Below, in pieces: positions 52,301-63,765 of a stretch of 64,000 bases of DNA. Source of the DNA: Watersipora subatra (lineage: Eukaryota > Bryozoa > Gymnolaemata > Cheilostomatida > Watersiporidae); NCBI RefSeq assembly GCF_963576615.1, contig NC_088715.1, positions 50,322,007 to 50,386,006 on the forward strand, read 5' to 3'. The notes beneath the pieces are model-generated. The model was not told where the DNA came from and did not search any database. It worked only from the letters and a program-made list of their open reading frames with translations. Position numbers and translations under genes: made by a program. Each line of letters begins with the position of its first letter. The first letter of the stretch is position 1.

Positions 52301-55276
52301 ATTACCAGCACGGGTAACAAAAAACAGCTTATAAACAGTGGCAGGTAATGTACCTGCCATTGGCTAATTTGAGTAAGCTAGTATACGTAATGCTACACTT
52401 ACTAATAAGAGCCGTGAGAGCAAGCTTAAGTGACGTTGCGCGTATGTGACTGTTATGCGTATTGTAACCCAAATAATGACTCCCTACCAAATGAAACTAC
52501 TGTATGCTGTGTGGTTTAATGGGTTAATTTGGCACCTTATGAATGGGAGGTTCTGAGATCAAATCTTCTATGATGCACATTTTTTATTGCTAGATTTTAA
52601 TAGCTATAACTGGACACTGAGATGAAAACAGAAATACGAACAAACACTGAGATTTAGATATATAGATTTGTCGACTTTCCTTATGCTGCCATAGTGATAC
52701 ATTGTAACAGCAAGCACACAACATGCATTGCTTTTGTTGGTGTGTAGCAGTTTGGTTATGATGAAAGGAGAAAAATTGAACACACAAGCTTTTTCATATC
52801 TTACTTAAAATTGCTAAGCTTTACAATTTTCCAGCGGATAATCAGGTTTTATTAAAATTGATTACAAAATCAAACAGTTCTAAACTTTCTTCACTTATGA
52901 AACCATAAAATAGTGACGTAACTCGGCTTTAAATGATCTCAACAGACAAAAGACTTCTTTAAAACTCAAAAAAAGTGGTTTGGTACACTCTAGAGAAGAC
53001 CAAAGAATTTATTATAAACGAAAACCGCTACAGCAATATTTGATAATCGTAATCAATAATCGATGATGATACCTTAAAAGCGGCATATCTTCTTGTACGT
53101 ATGTGTACCCACAAAATAAACTATTATTTTCCCATTAATTTATGGATTACTAAAACAGAATTATGATTACTGGGACATGTAAGGCAGTATTAAAAATGCC
53201 AAGGGCTAACAATCAATTTTAGTTGTGCATTTTAATTTTAATTGTAGCATTTGGTATACAAACGCAGGACCCGTTACAGAACACTATGATTATTAAGCCT
53301 AGTTATGAACACTAGTTATTAACCAATTATCCCCTTTGCCTAGCTACGATACTTCATGCTGAAGGTAACACAATATTACTAAGCTCTCTCTTGTATTCGA
53401 GTGCATAACTTGAACTCATCATAAAAGCCAATTTTTACTATAAAAAAAATGCTGTCACTTTCAGCACTGATATCTTATAACCTACCGTGAAAATTCGTTT
53501 AATTTTTTAACATTAGCTCGAAAAAAGAGTACATATCATTCTCTGATAAACATGACAAGCCTTTCGGTCACCTGTGATAATCGAAAAATGCTGCAGAAAT
53601 TATTCGTGCTGTTTGGCAGGAAGTATGGTCTCTCGATCAGACTAAGACTAGACAATTAGACCAAGCCAAAACAAAACTGTAAAGTATCGAGCATCTATAT
53701 TTGATACGGGGTCTTCGGTAAAACCCGAAGTGTTTGTCAAAAACTAGTGCTACGAGACGTTTTATATCGAGCTTTTTATTGGCCTTTCAATTCATGTGAG
53801 AACATCACGTGCCAAAACAATAACCAAATGGATTGACAACGTCAGAGAAATAAACTGATATCAATCTACGGTGTTTTCGTGATTGATGGCTGCGATCAAC
53901 TGTTCGTTTTTGAGCTTTTAAGAGCTTGTAATCACATTTCTACATATTTTGCACCTACGACACAGCAGAGTAAGACATGGTGAATCTTTTGATATCAAAT
54001 AACTGTAATGTGAATTTTGTTGCAAGTCGACCTCTAACTGTACGAGAGAAATAGTATGAAATATATATAAAACATTATTTGGTAAAAGCGACATACATCT
54101 GGTCTTCTCTTGGACTCTACTTCCGGAGAACTGTCCCGGTCGCTGCCGGGTCGTTTTCTGGGTTTAATCTGCCGAAGAGAATGGATCATCTCTTTATGTC
54201 GATCACAGATATAGGTGTGATTAATCTAAAATAACAAGAGTACTTGTTGTGAAATGTGAACAACATTAGGCCCAACTTCATCGTAGTTGTTTTATCTAAC
54301 GTCCACATAACTGGATGTATGCGCTATATTAGAGAAGAGGCTCGCTTACGGGGCAAACTTGAAAATGTTTGCATGCTTAACTTTAATCTATCGACTTCTA
54401 AAATAACTGAATGAAAATTTATTTGCAAGAATTGCCTATTCCTCAGCGAAGGTACATATACCAAGCGGTAGGTAAGATAATACGTATGTCAACCGGCACG
54501 GCATAATCCAAGTTAGACGCATGTGAACATACAGTCAAATGATGACCGCTAATCTTTTGTATATATAAAATTCTAATCTACAATGCAGCAAAACACTTTA
54601 GGATCTAAGGAGGTAATTAATCAATTTGACTCTATTTAAATATGATTTTTTTTTAAAACATGTTATTATGGCAACCGAATCATAGGCATATCGCTGCAAA
54701 ATTGGGCTTGTGATTTACAAGATTCTCATCATGGTGATTGTGACAACCGATCTCAACTCTCAGCCTTGTGGTCTGGTAGTTCCAAGCTAGTATTCATAAC
54801 AGGAGATACCACAATCAAATAATTGTACATAATTATGGAGGCTAAAACTTCATGTTTGTAAAACAAAAATTATAGATATGAACTTTATCATCACTGGTGA
54901 ATGCAATTCAAAGCAAATTAGACCATGATGACCTAAGAAAATGGTTCATTTTGTCGAAATAAATTTTGCAAACCAACAAATTTCTCCATTTATATCCTAT
55001 TTGACTTTTTTCTAAATACACCCGTACACTATTTTATTTGCGGCAAAACTCAGTTTAAAAGATAAGCGACCAGATCAGCGACTTGGGCAGTCGTCTTCCA
55101 CCAACCTTCTCATTGATCTCTAGCTTAAGCTTACGCTGCTGAACGGTCCGCTGTATTTTTTTCCCATAGCTCGCATTTCCTGCTTTGAACATACATGGCT
55201 TTGAGTTCTCTACGAGGCAACATAGCTGTTCTGTGGTAGCGCCCTCTACATCCGCCGCTGATTCTTCTAGAACCAT
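43385..55276 (-). CDS. SAP30L: Histone deacetylase complex subunit SAP30/SAP30L, 4 exons, 177 aa
   Basis: Exons (minus strand): 55276-55106, 54225-54097, 51107-51024, 43534-43385; all junctions are phase 0. SAP30 proteins bridge Sin3 and HDAC1/2 in the nuclear Sin3 co-repressor complex. Residues 19-67 form the family's atypical C2CH zinc finger: CC (19-20), C28, KAGNASYGKKIQ, then YIC (C64) and H67. Basic KPRKRPGSDR (78-87) is a likely nuclear and DNA-binding patch. Residues 101-177 are the Sin3-binding domain (VNTLRRYKRHYKL, KPGLNKNQLSE, YRHFKSISVNEKEVLNYFMY). The length is close to vertebrate SAP30L (about 183 aa). An in-frame TGA lies 30 bases before the ATG, fixing the start. Intron 1 has a weak GTTGGT donor; the other sites are ordinary. 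Intron 3 is 7.5 kb and carries a minisatellite, a TTAA-flanked element and an opposite-strand pseudogene. SAP30 versus SAP30L cannot be separated in an invertebrate. Confidence 0.93.
43551..43746. repeat. 27-bp minisatellite, about seven copies
   Basis: Units of the form TCTGTCTATCCTAAGGCTAA + ACAGAAT are repeated about seven times with few changes. It begins only 17 bases upstream of the exon 4 acceptor of SAP30 (intron side), inside the polypyrimidine/branch-point neighbourhood. The repeat-like ORFs on both strands here are by-products. Confidence 0.92.
45800..46673. mobile_element. Long-TIR DNA transposon, nonautonomous, TTAA-flanked (family 3, full copy)
   Basis: 874 bp starting TTAAAGGTTGACTTGCAAC and ending with its reverse complement. 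The inverted repeats extend about 120 bases per side (..AAGAGCTTGTAATCACATTT..), with TTAA at each end, the target signature of piggyBac or Kolobok elements. No transposase. It lies in SAP30 intron 3. Related pieces are at 53450-54036 and 59835-59985. Confidence 0.75.
47194..49904 (+). pseudogene. Decayed member of a multicopy invertebrate protein family (PIN-like motif, Cys-rich tail)
   Basis: Blocks of one ancestral protein occur in order, broken by stops and frameshifts. N-terminal part with LCHYACYKKYCNKL (47194-47500). QSIEQTVKRDSKSHGGIIGF (47870-48000). A block containing SWSLANSDGSILKTAKLTL (about 48455-48520) and FDAVVVDAMAEIQ (48590-48625). HHEEADTH (about 49000) then QDTDVFLSC (49090), acidic motifs like a PIN/FEN-type nuclease fold. 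LHALNGCDSVSAF (49240) to CRLYGEE (49430). Finally GWFMEGGERKARWMTQQPAP and a Cys-rich CQSRRCQCSNTDLKCTDMCR tail (49610-49780). I recall this arrangement from highly multiplied, probably transposon-linked genes in cnidarians and molluscs, without an established name. It lies in SAP30 intron 3 on the opposite strand and is not functional. Confidence 0.7.
52295..52610 (+). mobile_element. SINE-like repeat, family 2, copy 3
   Basis: Runs from CCAGCACGGGTAAC through GCCATTGGCTAATTTGAGTA to a tRNA-like segment (GTGTGGTTTAATGGG, GGAGGTTCTGAGATCAAATC). The match to the reverse complement of 42170-42470 extends over most of its length. In SAP30 intron 2. Confidence 0.6.
53450..54036. mobile_element. 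Family 3 element, 5'-truncated copy
   Basis: Aligns with 46124-46673, from TGCTGTCACTTT to the terminus ..GTTGCAAGTCGACCTCTAA. It has the right inverted repeat only. It sits in SAP30 intron 2, about 60 bases downstream (transcript sense) of the exon 2 donor. Confidence 0.7.
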
Positions 55277-55437
55277 CTCTGTTCTGCTGTAATCTACTAT
55301 ATATCAACAGTTCCAATAGAACCATAACGAAACACGAAACACTCCACCACGAGTTGGCAAGTTCAAAATGATTAGTAACAACGAAAAACGAGATGAAAAA
55401 GCAAAAATAGGGAAAGCAATGGATCCGTAGCTTTGCT

Positions 55438-55450
55438 TGCGTCACGGAAG
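55438..55450. promoter_or_regulatory. CRE-like plus ETS-like promoter elements upstream of SAP30
   Basis: TGCGTCACGGAAG on the plus strand (CTTCCGTGACGCA on the SAP30 strand) combines an ETS-like CTTCCG with a CRE-like TGACGCA, 160 bases before the SAP30 start codon. This is a common arrangement in housekeeping promoters. No TATA at a suitable distance is certain. Confidence 0.4.
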
Positions 55451-55459
55451 AAAGATCAG

Positions 55460-56980
55460 AATGCTTGCAGATTGGGACATTCCATCAAAAATAAACCATT
55501 TGCAATTTACACATACAATGAACCGCCAGGTTGCGATGTCTCTGATAAACGATTTTTTGCCTTAGGATGTCATAAATGATGTTTTATCGTTGCTGCCATA
55601 CGACATCAACATAAGTTTCTGTCAAAATTAAAAATTGGCAGTCAGTGTGTTGACTACATCGGAATAATAAAGATGCCGATATGCTATTCGTCGAAAGCCC
55701 TCCTACAATTCCTGAAAGCGATATGATATTGGCTCTCTCTCCCTCTCCCCCTCTCCCTCAGTTTAACGATATTCATTATAAGTTATAGAGAGAATGAAAC
55801 CGGAAACAGATAGGCGATACAATTTTAGACATGACAAAATTAAAGTTCAGTAAAATACATACTAAAGCTTAGCTTCAGGTGTGTGTTTTTTAAGCTACAT
55901 GTAAATTGACACGCTAATGTGTAGCAAAGAGTCGTGGTGGCTACTGATCAAGATGCTTGCATTTAGTTTAAAAAATAACTAAATTTCCATCCAGCCAGGT
56001 ATTAATCATTGGTCTTGCCCTTGTTTATCAAATGGACAAATCATGCAAGTATTCACTCTAGTTTATTGGTTTAGGCTGACTAAGTGATAGTGATTTCCCG
56101 AGTCAATGTTGTCCTGGCATTCATTTAGCTACATGAAGGGAGTCAGAAACCTGCTACTCACGATAAACCATATCAAGATGAAGCACCAGAGAAAATCACA
56201 ACATCTAATTATGTTGTCCACTTATACGCTTCAAGACCTACATTTAAACATATAAGCATGATTTTTGAAAAGGTGCGGTACTGCTCACACATATCAACTA
56301 CTCGCAAAGCTGTCTTTCATGCGGCCAAAACTATGTCCCCTGATATGTTTATCTATCCTGTAAATTAACCTAAGATGTGATTTCTTCAGTTGTTTTAACT
56401 ATAATCAAGTAACTGATAATTGATAAGCAGTACCCTGTATTGTTTTGCAGACCAGCTTGTACTAGTATGGCAACAAAGATTGTCACTATATCGCCCTACA
56501 AGCAACTATGGCCCTCACAACAGATTTAAACTCTTATTGACATCTTCAAGCATGGTTTCGCGTAAACAACTTGTTAATTTTGGGAGAAGTGCACTTGTCT
56601 ACACATGCAGATGGATTGTAGAATGCTGCTACTATCAAACAGGAAGAACGTATACTTTATAGAATTTTGAGCAAGATGTGGTTGCTATAGGGATGGCCTC
56701 TCATAACAAGTGTTATGACGAGTATATCTGCGTAATGCTCGATACGCAATGGCATAAGTGGTTAAAATTTTGATCAATCTTGCCTCAACAGAATCAACTG
56801 TTCACTACTTACCTACGATATCTTGGAACTTTTTATGTAAGGGGACAAGCAGAGAACTGTGCCTCTAACTGCGGTTTGTGGATATGACAGCCCAGGTTCC
56901 CAGAGGGCACCTGAGTTAGAAACCTTCTCAAAGGACTAGTTCGTATATATGGCAGACATGATCAAACTACAGTGACTCCA
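55460..56980. other. Noncoding stretch upstream of SAP30
   Basis: Contains a short CT-rich run (55733-55760) and AT-rich sequence, without a recognisable exon or repeat unit. The 80-codon frame at 56420-56662 has no recognised motif and may be the decayed front part of the pseudogene that follows. Confidence 0.4.
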
Positions 56981-56989
56981 AGCTATTGA

Positions 56990-57720
56990 GGGTTTGGGGC
57001 CATTCTTGTGGATGCCATAGGACTTATACAAGTCCAGCCGGCCAGTGTCATTCCTTCAACTTGCTGATACCATTCTTGATGTGCTTATTGTTCATGCTAA
57101 GAAGTACAAAGCGGTTTGTGTGGAATTTGTGATCGAAAACTTGCAAGAATAGAGCTACTAAGGCTACTATGCTCGGAGATAAACTTCCAATGTAAAAATC
57201 TCATAAGTTTGCATGGTTTATCTGGCTGTGATGCAGTTTCATCCTTTTCAGGCTAAGGGAAAAAGAGTCATAGAAAACCCATCAAAACAGAAGTCGAGCT
57301 TCAGCAGACAATGAAAGGACTCTGAGAATCATTTAAGTTTCGGGGCAACTTTATTCTCTCTGTGAGACTTACACATGTAGACTCTATGGCGAAGAAGACA
57401 GCACCAAGGAAAATGGCACAGACTTAAACTGACTAAGGGACAGGCTTTTTGTGTCTAGGTCAGGTTAGTCCCTTCCTTCAATAACTGAAAAAACATAAGC
57501 ATTGTGTCAATTATGTCGCAGCTACCTACATGTATATGGAAAAAGTCAACAACACAACTTGTCACTGTATCATTTCCATCTTTACATGGGTGGATACTGG
57601 GTAAGGAAAACGATGAGTATGCAGTAAAGTGCCATACCAGAATTATCGCCCCAGCTGATATTCTACAAGCAGTTTTATGGGAGCGTCAAAAATCCAGGTG
57701 CCGAGGGAACTGATGTGCCA
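56990..57720 (+). pseudogene. Second, more decayed copy of the PIN-like/Cys-tail family
   Basis: Fragments match the 47194-49904 copy in order: VDAIGLIQ (57007; cf. VDAMAEIQ), LISLHGLSGCDAVSSFSG then a stop (57200-57255; cf. LHALNGCDSVSAF), ETYTCRLYGEED (57365-57400; cf. ETFICRLYGEE) and CIWKKSTTQL..HGWILG (57530-57600; cf. HGWFMEG). Frames change and stops intervene, so it is dead. The Cys-rich tail is lost where the next transposon begins. Confidence 0.65.
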
Positions 57721-57748
57721 GTATCATGGCAAAGCTACCTAGAGGTGA

Positions 57749-58526
57749 AAACACACTAGGCAATATTTAGAGCGATATCGCGCTGCGTAGCGCTAATCTG
57801 CGCTAGAATTCACTCTGCGTGCTCATGCAGAGCGATAACGCTAGACTTTCTTTTTTTTACATAACTTTATCGCCAGCGAGATGCATTTCGATTGGTTGGT
57901 TTTTACCAGAATGCAATTTTATGGCGGGTAATTATTTCTTATCGATGTTCACCAACGTACAGCAGCGACAACTGGCTAGTTTGTTACGATGGAAACATCT
58001 TCAGAACGAACACTGAATTGTTCATAAATATAATAATAGCACTCCCAGTCCTGTGCACCATAACAAACAAAAATTTACAAAAAAATTCGAGTTGAAAACC
58101 AACAGGTGGAGTCAATCGTTGCACAGGTTGACCATCTTGAGAACGGTAAATATTTAATTTATCAAGTATAAAAAACAACTACAAAATAAAATATGTATAC
58201 AAATCGTAAAAAATATTACAGTTAAAAATACCATAATTGTTTTTTCTTGTCTTCCTTGCAGTGTAGGCAGTGTACAATCCGTGAAAGTGAGATAGGTTTA
58301 ATAACAAATATGTAAGTTGTTTACGTTGTCGCCTAGACGGCGCCATATTGACTAACCTAAATTTATTGACAACTCCGAAGAAACTAATGATACAGAATTT
58401 TATTGGCAGTTTGTGAGCGTGCCCATTATATCGTTTGCTAGCGAATCGCTCAAGTATGTTTATGCACAGGCCAGCGATATCTCCGCCCTCCCCATGACGC
58501 TCGCGATAAAATCGCCTAGTGTGTTT
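57749..58526. mobile_element. MITE-like element, family 4
   Basis: Bounded by AAAACACACTAGGCAATATT on the left and the inverted AAACACACTAGGCGATTTTA on the right. Subterminal regions are rich in AGCGATATCGCG / TCGCGATAAAATCGC. No transposase ORF. It begins immediately after the second pseudogene. Confidence 0.6.
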
Positions 58527-59462
58527 GGACATTTACACAGAGCTTTGCACATGCGTGCACTGAAACAAAACTGTAGCAGGAGTAACAGAGCATGTCGATG
58601 GTGAGGACACTGACTAAGAACTCAAAATATTAAACAAACAGTTAGGATATGCGATATTTTGAAATATCCCAGCTCATTTTGCAAGACTGTTGATATTAGC
58701 TACCAATAATACTATTAATAATAATGCTAATAATAATAATAACCAATTGTTACTTTCTATGATTCATCAGTGTCAGGTTATAAAACATAATTATAGTGTT
58801 TTGAATTTTTTTGTAAAATAAAGATATTAAACCATACAATTATACAAATATGTACAAATACGTATATACATGTATATAGTTTACCTGTGAGTGTAACAAT
58901 CGTAGGACATGGAATGTTCGAAAATAGATAAAAGATGAATTCTGATTTCACTAACGACATATTAAATCACTGCAAAAGAATTATGATGAAAAGTTGCAAA
59001 CCTGATGATTCTATGAAACGAACCCTATTTACAGGGGAGATAAATCTTAAAATATCATTCTTTTTAAATTTCTCATGGAAGTGGGAATGGCAGCTGTGGC
59101 AACTCTTCAGTTTTGAATTCTCCATACCAAAATTAGTCTGAATCACTGCAGAAATTGCCACTGAAAGGGGGCCAGCGGAAACGCAAGATAAATTGCCTTG
59201 GCTCACGGTCTAATTGTAATGTTGTTTTCTTGTTGATCATAATTACTAAATGTACTAAACATACTAAAGTTACTGTAGGTAACTATAGTTACTAAGGTTA
59301 ACATACTATTTTGTTACTAATTTTTAATATTTACAGTACATATAAAAAAATTTCATGTTTTTTACTAGGGGGTGTTTGCATCTGATAATTACTATGGGTT
59401 TCTATACCCCTCTATACGACATTTACGCCTTACGATGCCACAACTGGAACAAATTAATGTCA

Positions 59463-59500
59463 TATGACAGGGGCCCACTGTATGACAGGGGCCCACTGTA
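59463..59500. repeat. 18-bp tandem duplication
   Basis: TATGACAGGGGCCCACTG occurs twice in succession with the next two bases also shared. Confidence 0.9.
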
Positions 59501-59834
59501 TGTTGTTATTCTTCCATATGAAGCCAATGATGCTGACCAATATCAATGTGGGCAGATATTTGTGTATGCCTCAGCAATAATTAATAACATATGATGCCAA
59601 AGTTTCTCAACATGCTCCGTTTTGTAAATATCGCCACACGTATGTATGCAGTTCTAATTCACTTAATTGGGTTCTAGTGTTCAAATGATATTATATATTG
59701 CTTTATTCCTACACAACTGGATGTGAGAGGTAATAGCGACAAAACAGGAGAGCAAAATATGCTTTTCTTAAAATTAAAGAAAGACATAAAAAGCAAGACT
59801 AAAGACTATTTTATTTGGATTATTTTCTCCAAAA

Positions 59835-59985
59835 GCTGACTTGCAACAACATTACAGTTATTAGGTACCAAAAGATTCACCATGTCTTACTCTGTTGTGT
59901 TGTAGGTGTCAAATATGTGGAAATGTTATTACGAGCTCTTAAAAGCTCAGAAACGTGCAATTAATCGCAGCCATCATGAAAACGA
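59835..59985. mobile_element. Family 3 element, solo left end
   Basis: CTGACTTGCAACA..ATTACAGTTATT..AAAAGATTCACCATGTCTTAC and ..GAGCTCTTAAAAGCTCAG match the left inverted repeat at 45805-45920. The rest of the element is not here. Confidence 0.6.
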
Positions 59986-60485
59986 TGTAGGCTGGAATCC
60001 TTTTATTTCGACGATATACTCAACTCGACGTGGTTATTATTTTGAGATGTGATGTTATCACGTTTCAAAGGTTTTTGAAGTCATCTATGTTGTACTGTAC
60101 GTGAAGAAAATGAGAGTATTGTGAGAAATAGAGATACTGAAATAAAAAAGTTGAGAGACTAGGCAAGACGAAATATAAGAAATGTCAGATATAAAAAACG
60201 AAAATAAGTTGCACCAATTAAAATTTCCCATAGTCTAAGTCTGTGTAACGTTGTGTCTACATCTTTACCTACCCATTGTCCATCGCTTTTATCGGACAGC
60301 ATCATGTCAATAAACACCTCTTTTAATTGATTATTACTTCACTTACTTGATTTCTTAAATATAGTTTAGAATTTGCTATTTAGTTTTTACACTTTAATGC
60401 ATCTGTTTGCCTCAAGTATTATCATTAAGTTTTTGACCTTTGGAACTAAGTAATTGAACAATGTGTGCTGCTCAAAGATTTGAGA

Positions 60486-61871
60486 AAGCATAATATTATT
60501 ATGCTTTATTATTTATCTTGAGGTGTTGCCTGATGTTCTAAAAAGAGAATCAAGGAGATTGACCCATCAGCAGCTGAGATGTAGCCAGCTAAAAACAGGT
60601 CTGCCTAATAACGAATCAGAGGCAAAACCCTTCGAAAATCCAGAGAATTGTGACATATGAAATCGACTTATTGGAGATGTGCCGAAGTTGCGCACCCTTA
60701 CCGCCATTACGTATACTAATTGTTTGAGGCTACGAGATATGAAACGCTTCTCGCGATAGTAAAGAATTTATACAAACTAGCTCTGGTTTCTCAGGAAAAC
60801 CAAGCAAACATTGTGTGGTAAAGGCATTTACCCACAACCCCTTGCCATGATTTTTCAAAACAGAAGAGCAGATTTTCACTATTGTGCCTCAAATTTGAAC
60901 TCGATCTTCACGGATATGCTCCGAAGATCCCCTGTTCAACGAACGGCGCGTGTATAGTCTATATTATACGATATCCGTGATTTGCAGTTTGTTTACAATA
61001 AGAAATGGGAATGTGAATTTTTGTTCATTCATCATCTTTCTACTGTGTACCTACTGCATCATTCAGTTGATTTGCATGATTATCGCCACTATTTACAGAC
61101 TGTAAGTTCACTACAGCCATAATTTAAAAAAAAATAACTTGACCGTGCTGCTCTTGCTGTGAGAAAAAAAACGATAACTTATGATTTGATTCTACTATTT
61201 ATCTATTATCTTATCTATGATTATCTTTTATGATTAAATTAAAAAATAATTTTTTATGATTAATATAATAATCGTAATGCATATTATACAAAATAATAAT
61301 ATAAATGTATATAGAATAAATGATATAATTTGTAGAAAATTCCAAATGATAACCGAGATTGATAATTGATTTATTTGATTCCATTTATTAGCTATAGATA
61401 AAAAAATCTGAACAGCACTAAAGATAAGTCTGAATAGGGAAGCTAAGTGGGAGAACAACAAAACTGAGCTGAACCAGCAAGATAGCGAAATATTGCGAAA
61501 TAATAGATGCGTGTAATTATTTCATGCTAAAACTAATCTACATGTCAGAGGGACTGGTTCGGAATTCTCAGAGCAATGATTGTTAGGCCCAATTTGATTG
61601 CTCTATACTTCCTGGGATTAAACCAATTAAAATGCCGTGATTGTTATAGGAGAGCGCATTAGTTGGCTTAATTGACCAATGGCACACAAGTCGATTTCAT
61701 ACGTCATATATTTGATGCTAATATGAGTGTTACCAAAACACTTATGTATTTTAGTAGACCTGTGTTTGGCTGGCTATATCTCAGCTTCTGGTTGGTCAAT
61801 TTCCTTGATTCTTTTTTAGAACATCAGTTAACACCTCAAGATAAATAATAAAGCATAATAATATTATGCTT
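60486..61871. mobile_element. Long-TIR element, family 5, about 1.4 kb
   Basis: The ends are inverted copies for at least 110 bases. Left: AAGCATAATATTATTATGCT..TTATCTTGAGGTGTT..CTGATGTTCTAAAAAG..GAGCTGAGAT-like sequence. Right: the reverse complement, 61755-61871. The outermost 20 bases of each arm are themselves palindromic. Weaker matching continues inward (ATATGAAATCGACTTAT/GTATGAAATCGACTTGT). The interior is AT-rich with no recognised protein. Confidence 0.7.
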
Positions 61872-61899
61872 TTTCTATTCTTTAAGATATTTGTTCTGA

Positions 61900-63390
61900 C
61901 ATATGACAAGTTAAACATACATGTACGTGACCAACGTAAAAACTTATCAACTCCGTATGTCGAAGTGCGACTGCAGTTTAAACTTAAACAGTAGAAGTAG
62001 GCAAAATAATTGCCAAGTTTCCTAGTATGCCATGTTAATAAGTGTGATAATGATAATAATATAGTAATTGTCACAGCTCCTAAATTTGGGTATCTTACAA
62101 AACCTTGAATAATTTCGAATCAAACAATAGTTCTAAGTGAACGCAGCTCAATAATGCCTACCTGAAGCATCAGAGTTTTGTTTTACATGACAAATTTACC
62201 AAATTTATAGTGCTGACACAAATTTCATGCTTTGGGTTGCTGTGAAATTGTGTTTAAATCACCGAAAATTGTTCATTTACATTTTGAAATAAAATATCAA
62301 CACATATTCACAACAATCTTTTAAAAGTTGATGTCTCATCAAAGACAAGCAAGCTACCGATTTTATTAGTTATTGTCCTCTAATTAAAATTTATTTCCAA
62401 AAGCTACCCAAAAAGATTATTCTAAAAGGTTAATACTGCATGATAATCACTTGTAGATCTTAAATTAAACTAACCAATAGACAGCCAGTTTAGTCGGAAA
62501 ACACAAAAAAGGCAACTTTGATGCTTTGCTATGTTATCTAACTCGGCGGCGCAGTTGTTGAATTTATTTATCTGATGTAGTTCCTCATCGAAAAACTGCA
62601 AACACTGGATAATTTCGCAGCACAATCAGGGCGATTGCATCAGTATCAGTACCCGCAGAATTTCCCTTGAATGTTTGTGCTTCAATAAAATGGTAAAAAA
62701 TAAAATTGATAATAAAATGACAGCATTGTAAGTTTGCATGTGCATACAAAAATGAACATAAACATCGTTGCCATTTGAAATTAACAAAACAGGCCGCACA
62801 AAACATCAACAACAGAACTTAGTTGTGATATGTAACACAATTAATAATAAAAACTCTAACGCCGCCCATCCTAGTCTATAGAAACATTAATAAATGTTAC
62901 GTCTTGCCACTGCGATTTTTGATAATTATTCAGATGCATGAACTATAACCTGGAAACAAAAATTTCACGATAGGCAAAACTAAAACTGTTTATAGGTACA
63001 TATAAACCAACTAATGTACGCCAAGAACTCGCAACCCTAGTAAATTGTTGGATCACCAAAAGAAAAACACATTTATAGACTTGGTGCTAGATTTTAATAA
63101 TACGGTAAGAAATGAGTTATAAAAAGGACTCGTAAAAAGCTTTTAGTTTGTCGGTAGAACCAAGGTTAGTGTTACAAAAGTTGAAGGTTTCTTTTTATCA
63201 TGCAGGGAAATTCAGCGTGAAACTGAAAATTTATTTTTAAAAATCATGAAAACGAGCAAATTTTTTTTCAAAAATTAATTTTATTTTAAATGTTCAGTTA
63301 AAAAAATGTATCAGATAACGTTTTAGTATTTAAGATGCAAAACCCCATTCCTGTATTGACCGTAAAAATAGCGCCTATGTAAGTACCTTT
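61900..63390. other. Noncoding stretch, nothing recognised
   Basis: AT-rich, no conserved protein motif in any frame and no clear repeat structure. The short ORFs here look random. Confidence 0.4.
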
Positions 63391-63399
63391 GTTGAATAG

Positions 63400-63765
63400 G
63401 ACGGTGAAATAATGTATGATGATTGGACAAATTAAGATGAATTCGAATCTATTGGGCGAGGTTCCCGCAATATCGCAAATCAGCCAATAAAATTCTTCCT
63501 TTGTGACGCCAGTGCCTTCGTGTACAACTCGGTTGAGAGCTAGCTCCTGTACTAACCATTGAGAGCGGATACTTCACTGCAAATACAGTATTCTATAAGG
63601 CACTTCGCAAGCTTCGTGCCATTGTAAGTGTACAACATGCCGATTGCGCACAAGTCGGTGGCTGGACATAAGTATTTTACGTTGCTTTATGAGCGTTCTA
63701 GAGTAGATATAACTTGAAACAATATCTAAGTGATACAAAATGGACACTAAAATGGCGAAAGTAAG
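63400..63765 (+). promoter_or_regulatory. Possible promoter and first exon of a gene running off the window
   Basis: A locally GC-richer stretch has a CCAAT-like CAGCCAATAAA and GTGACGCCA (CRE-like) near 63480-63510. Further on, ATGGACACTAAAATGGCGAAAG|TAAGG (from 63740) could be a short first coding exon with a GTAAGG donor. No downstream exon is visible in the 240 bases left. Confidence 0.2.

Noticed and set aside
55131..55445. 104-codon minus-strand ORF overlapping SAP30 exon 1
   Set aside because: It is a shifted frame of exon 1; the SAP30 frame carries the conserved zinc-finger residues.
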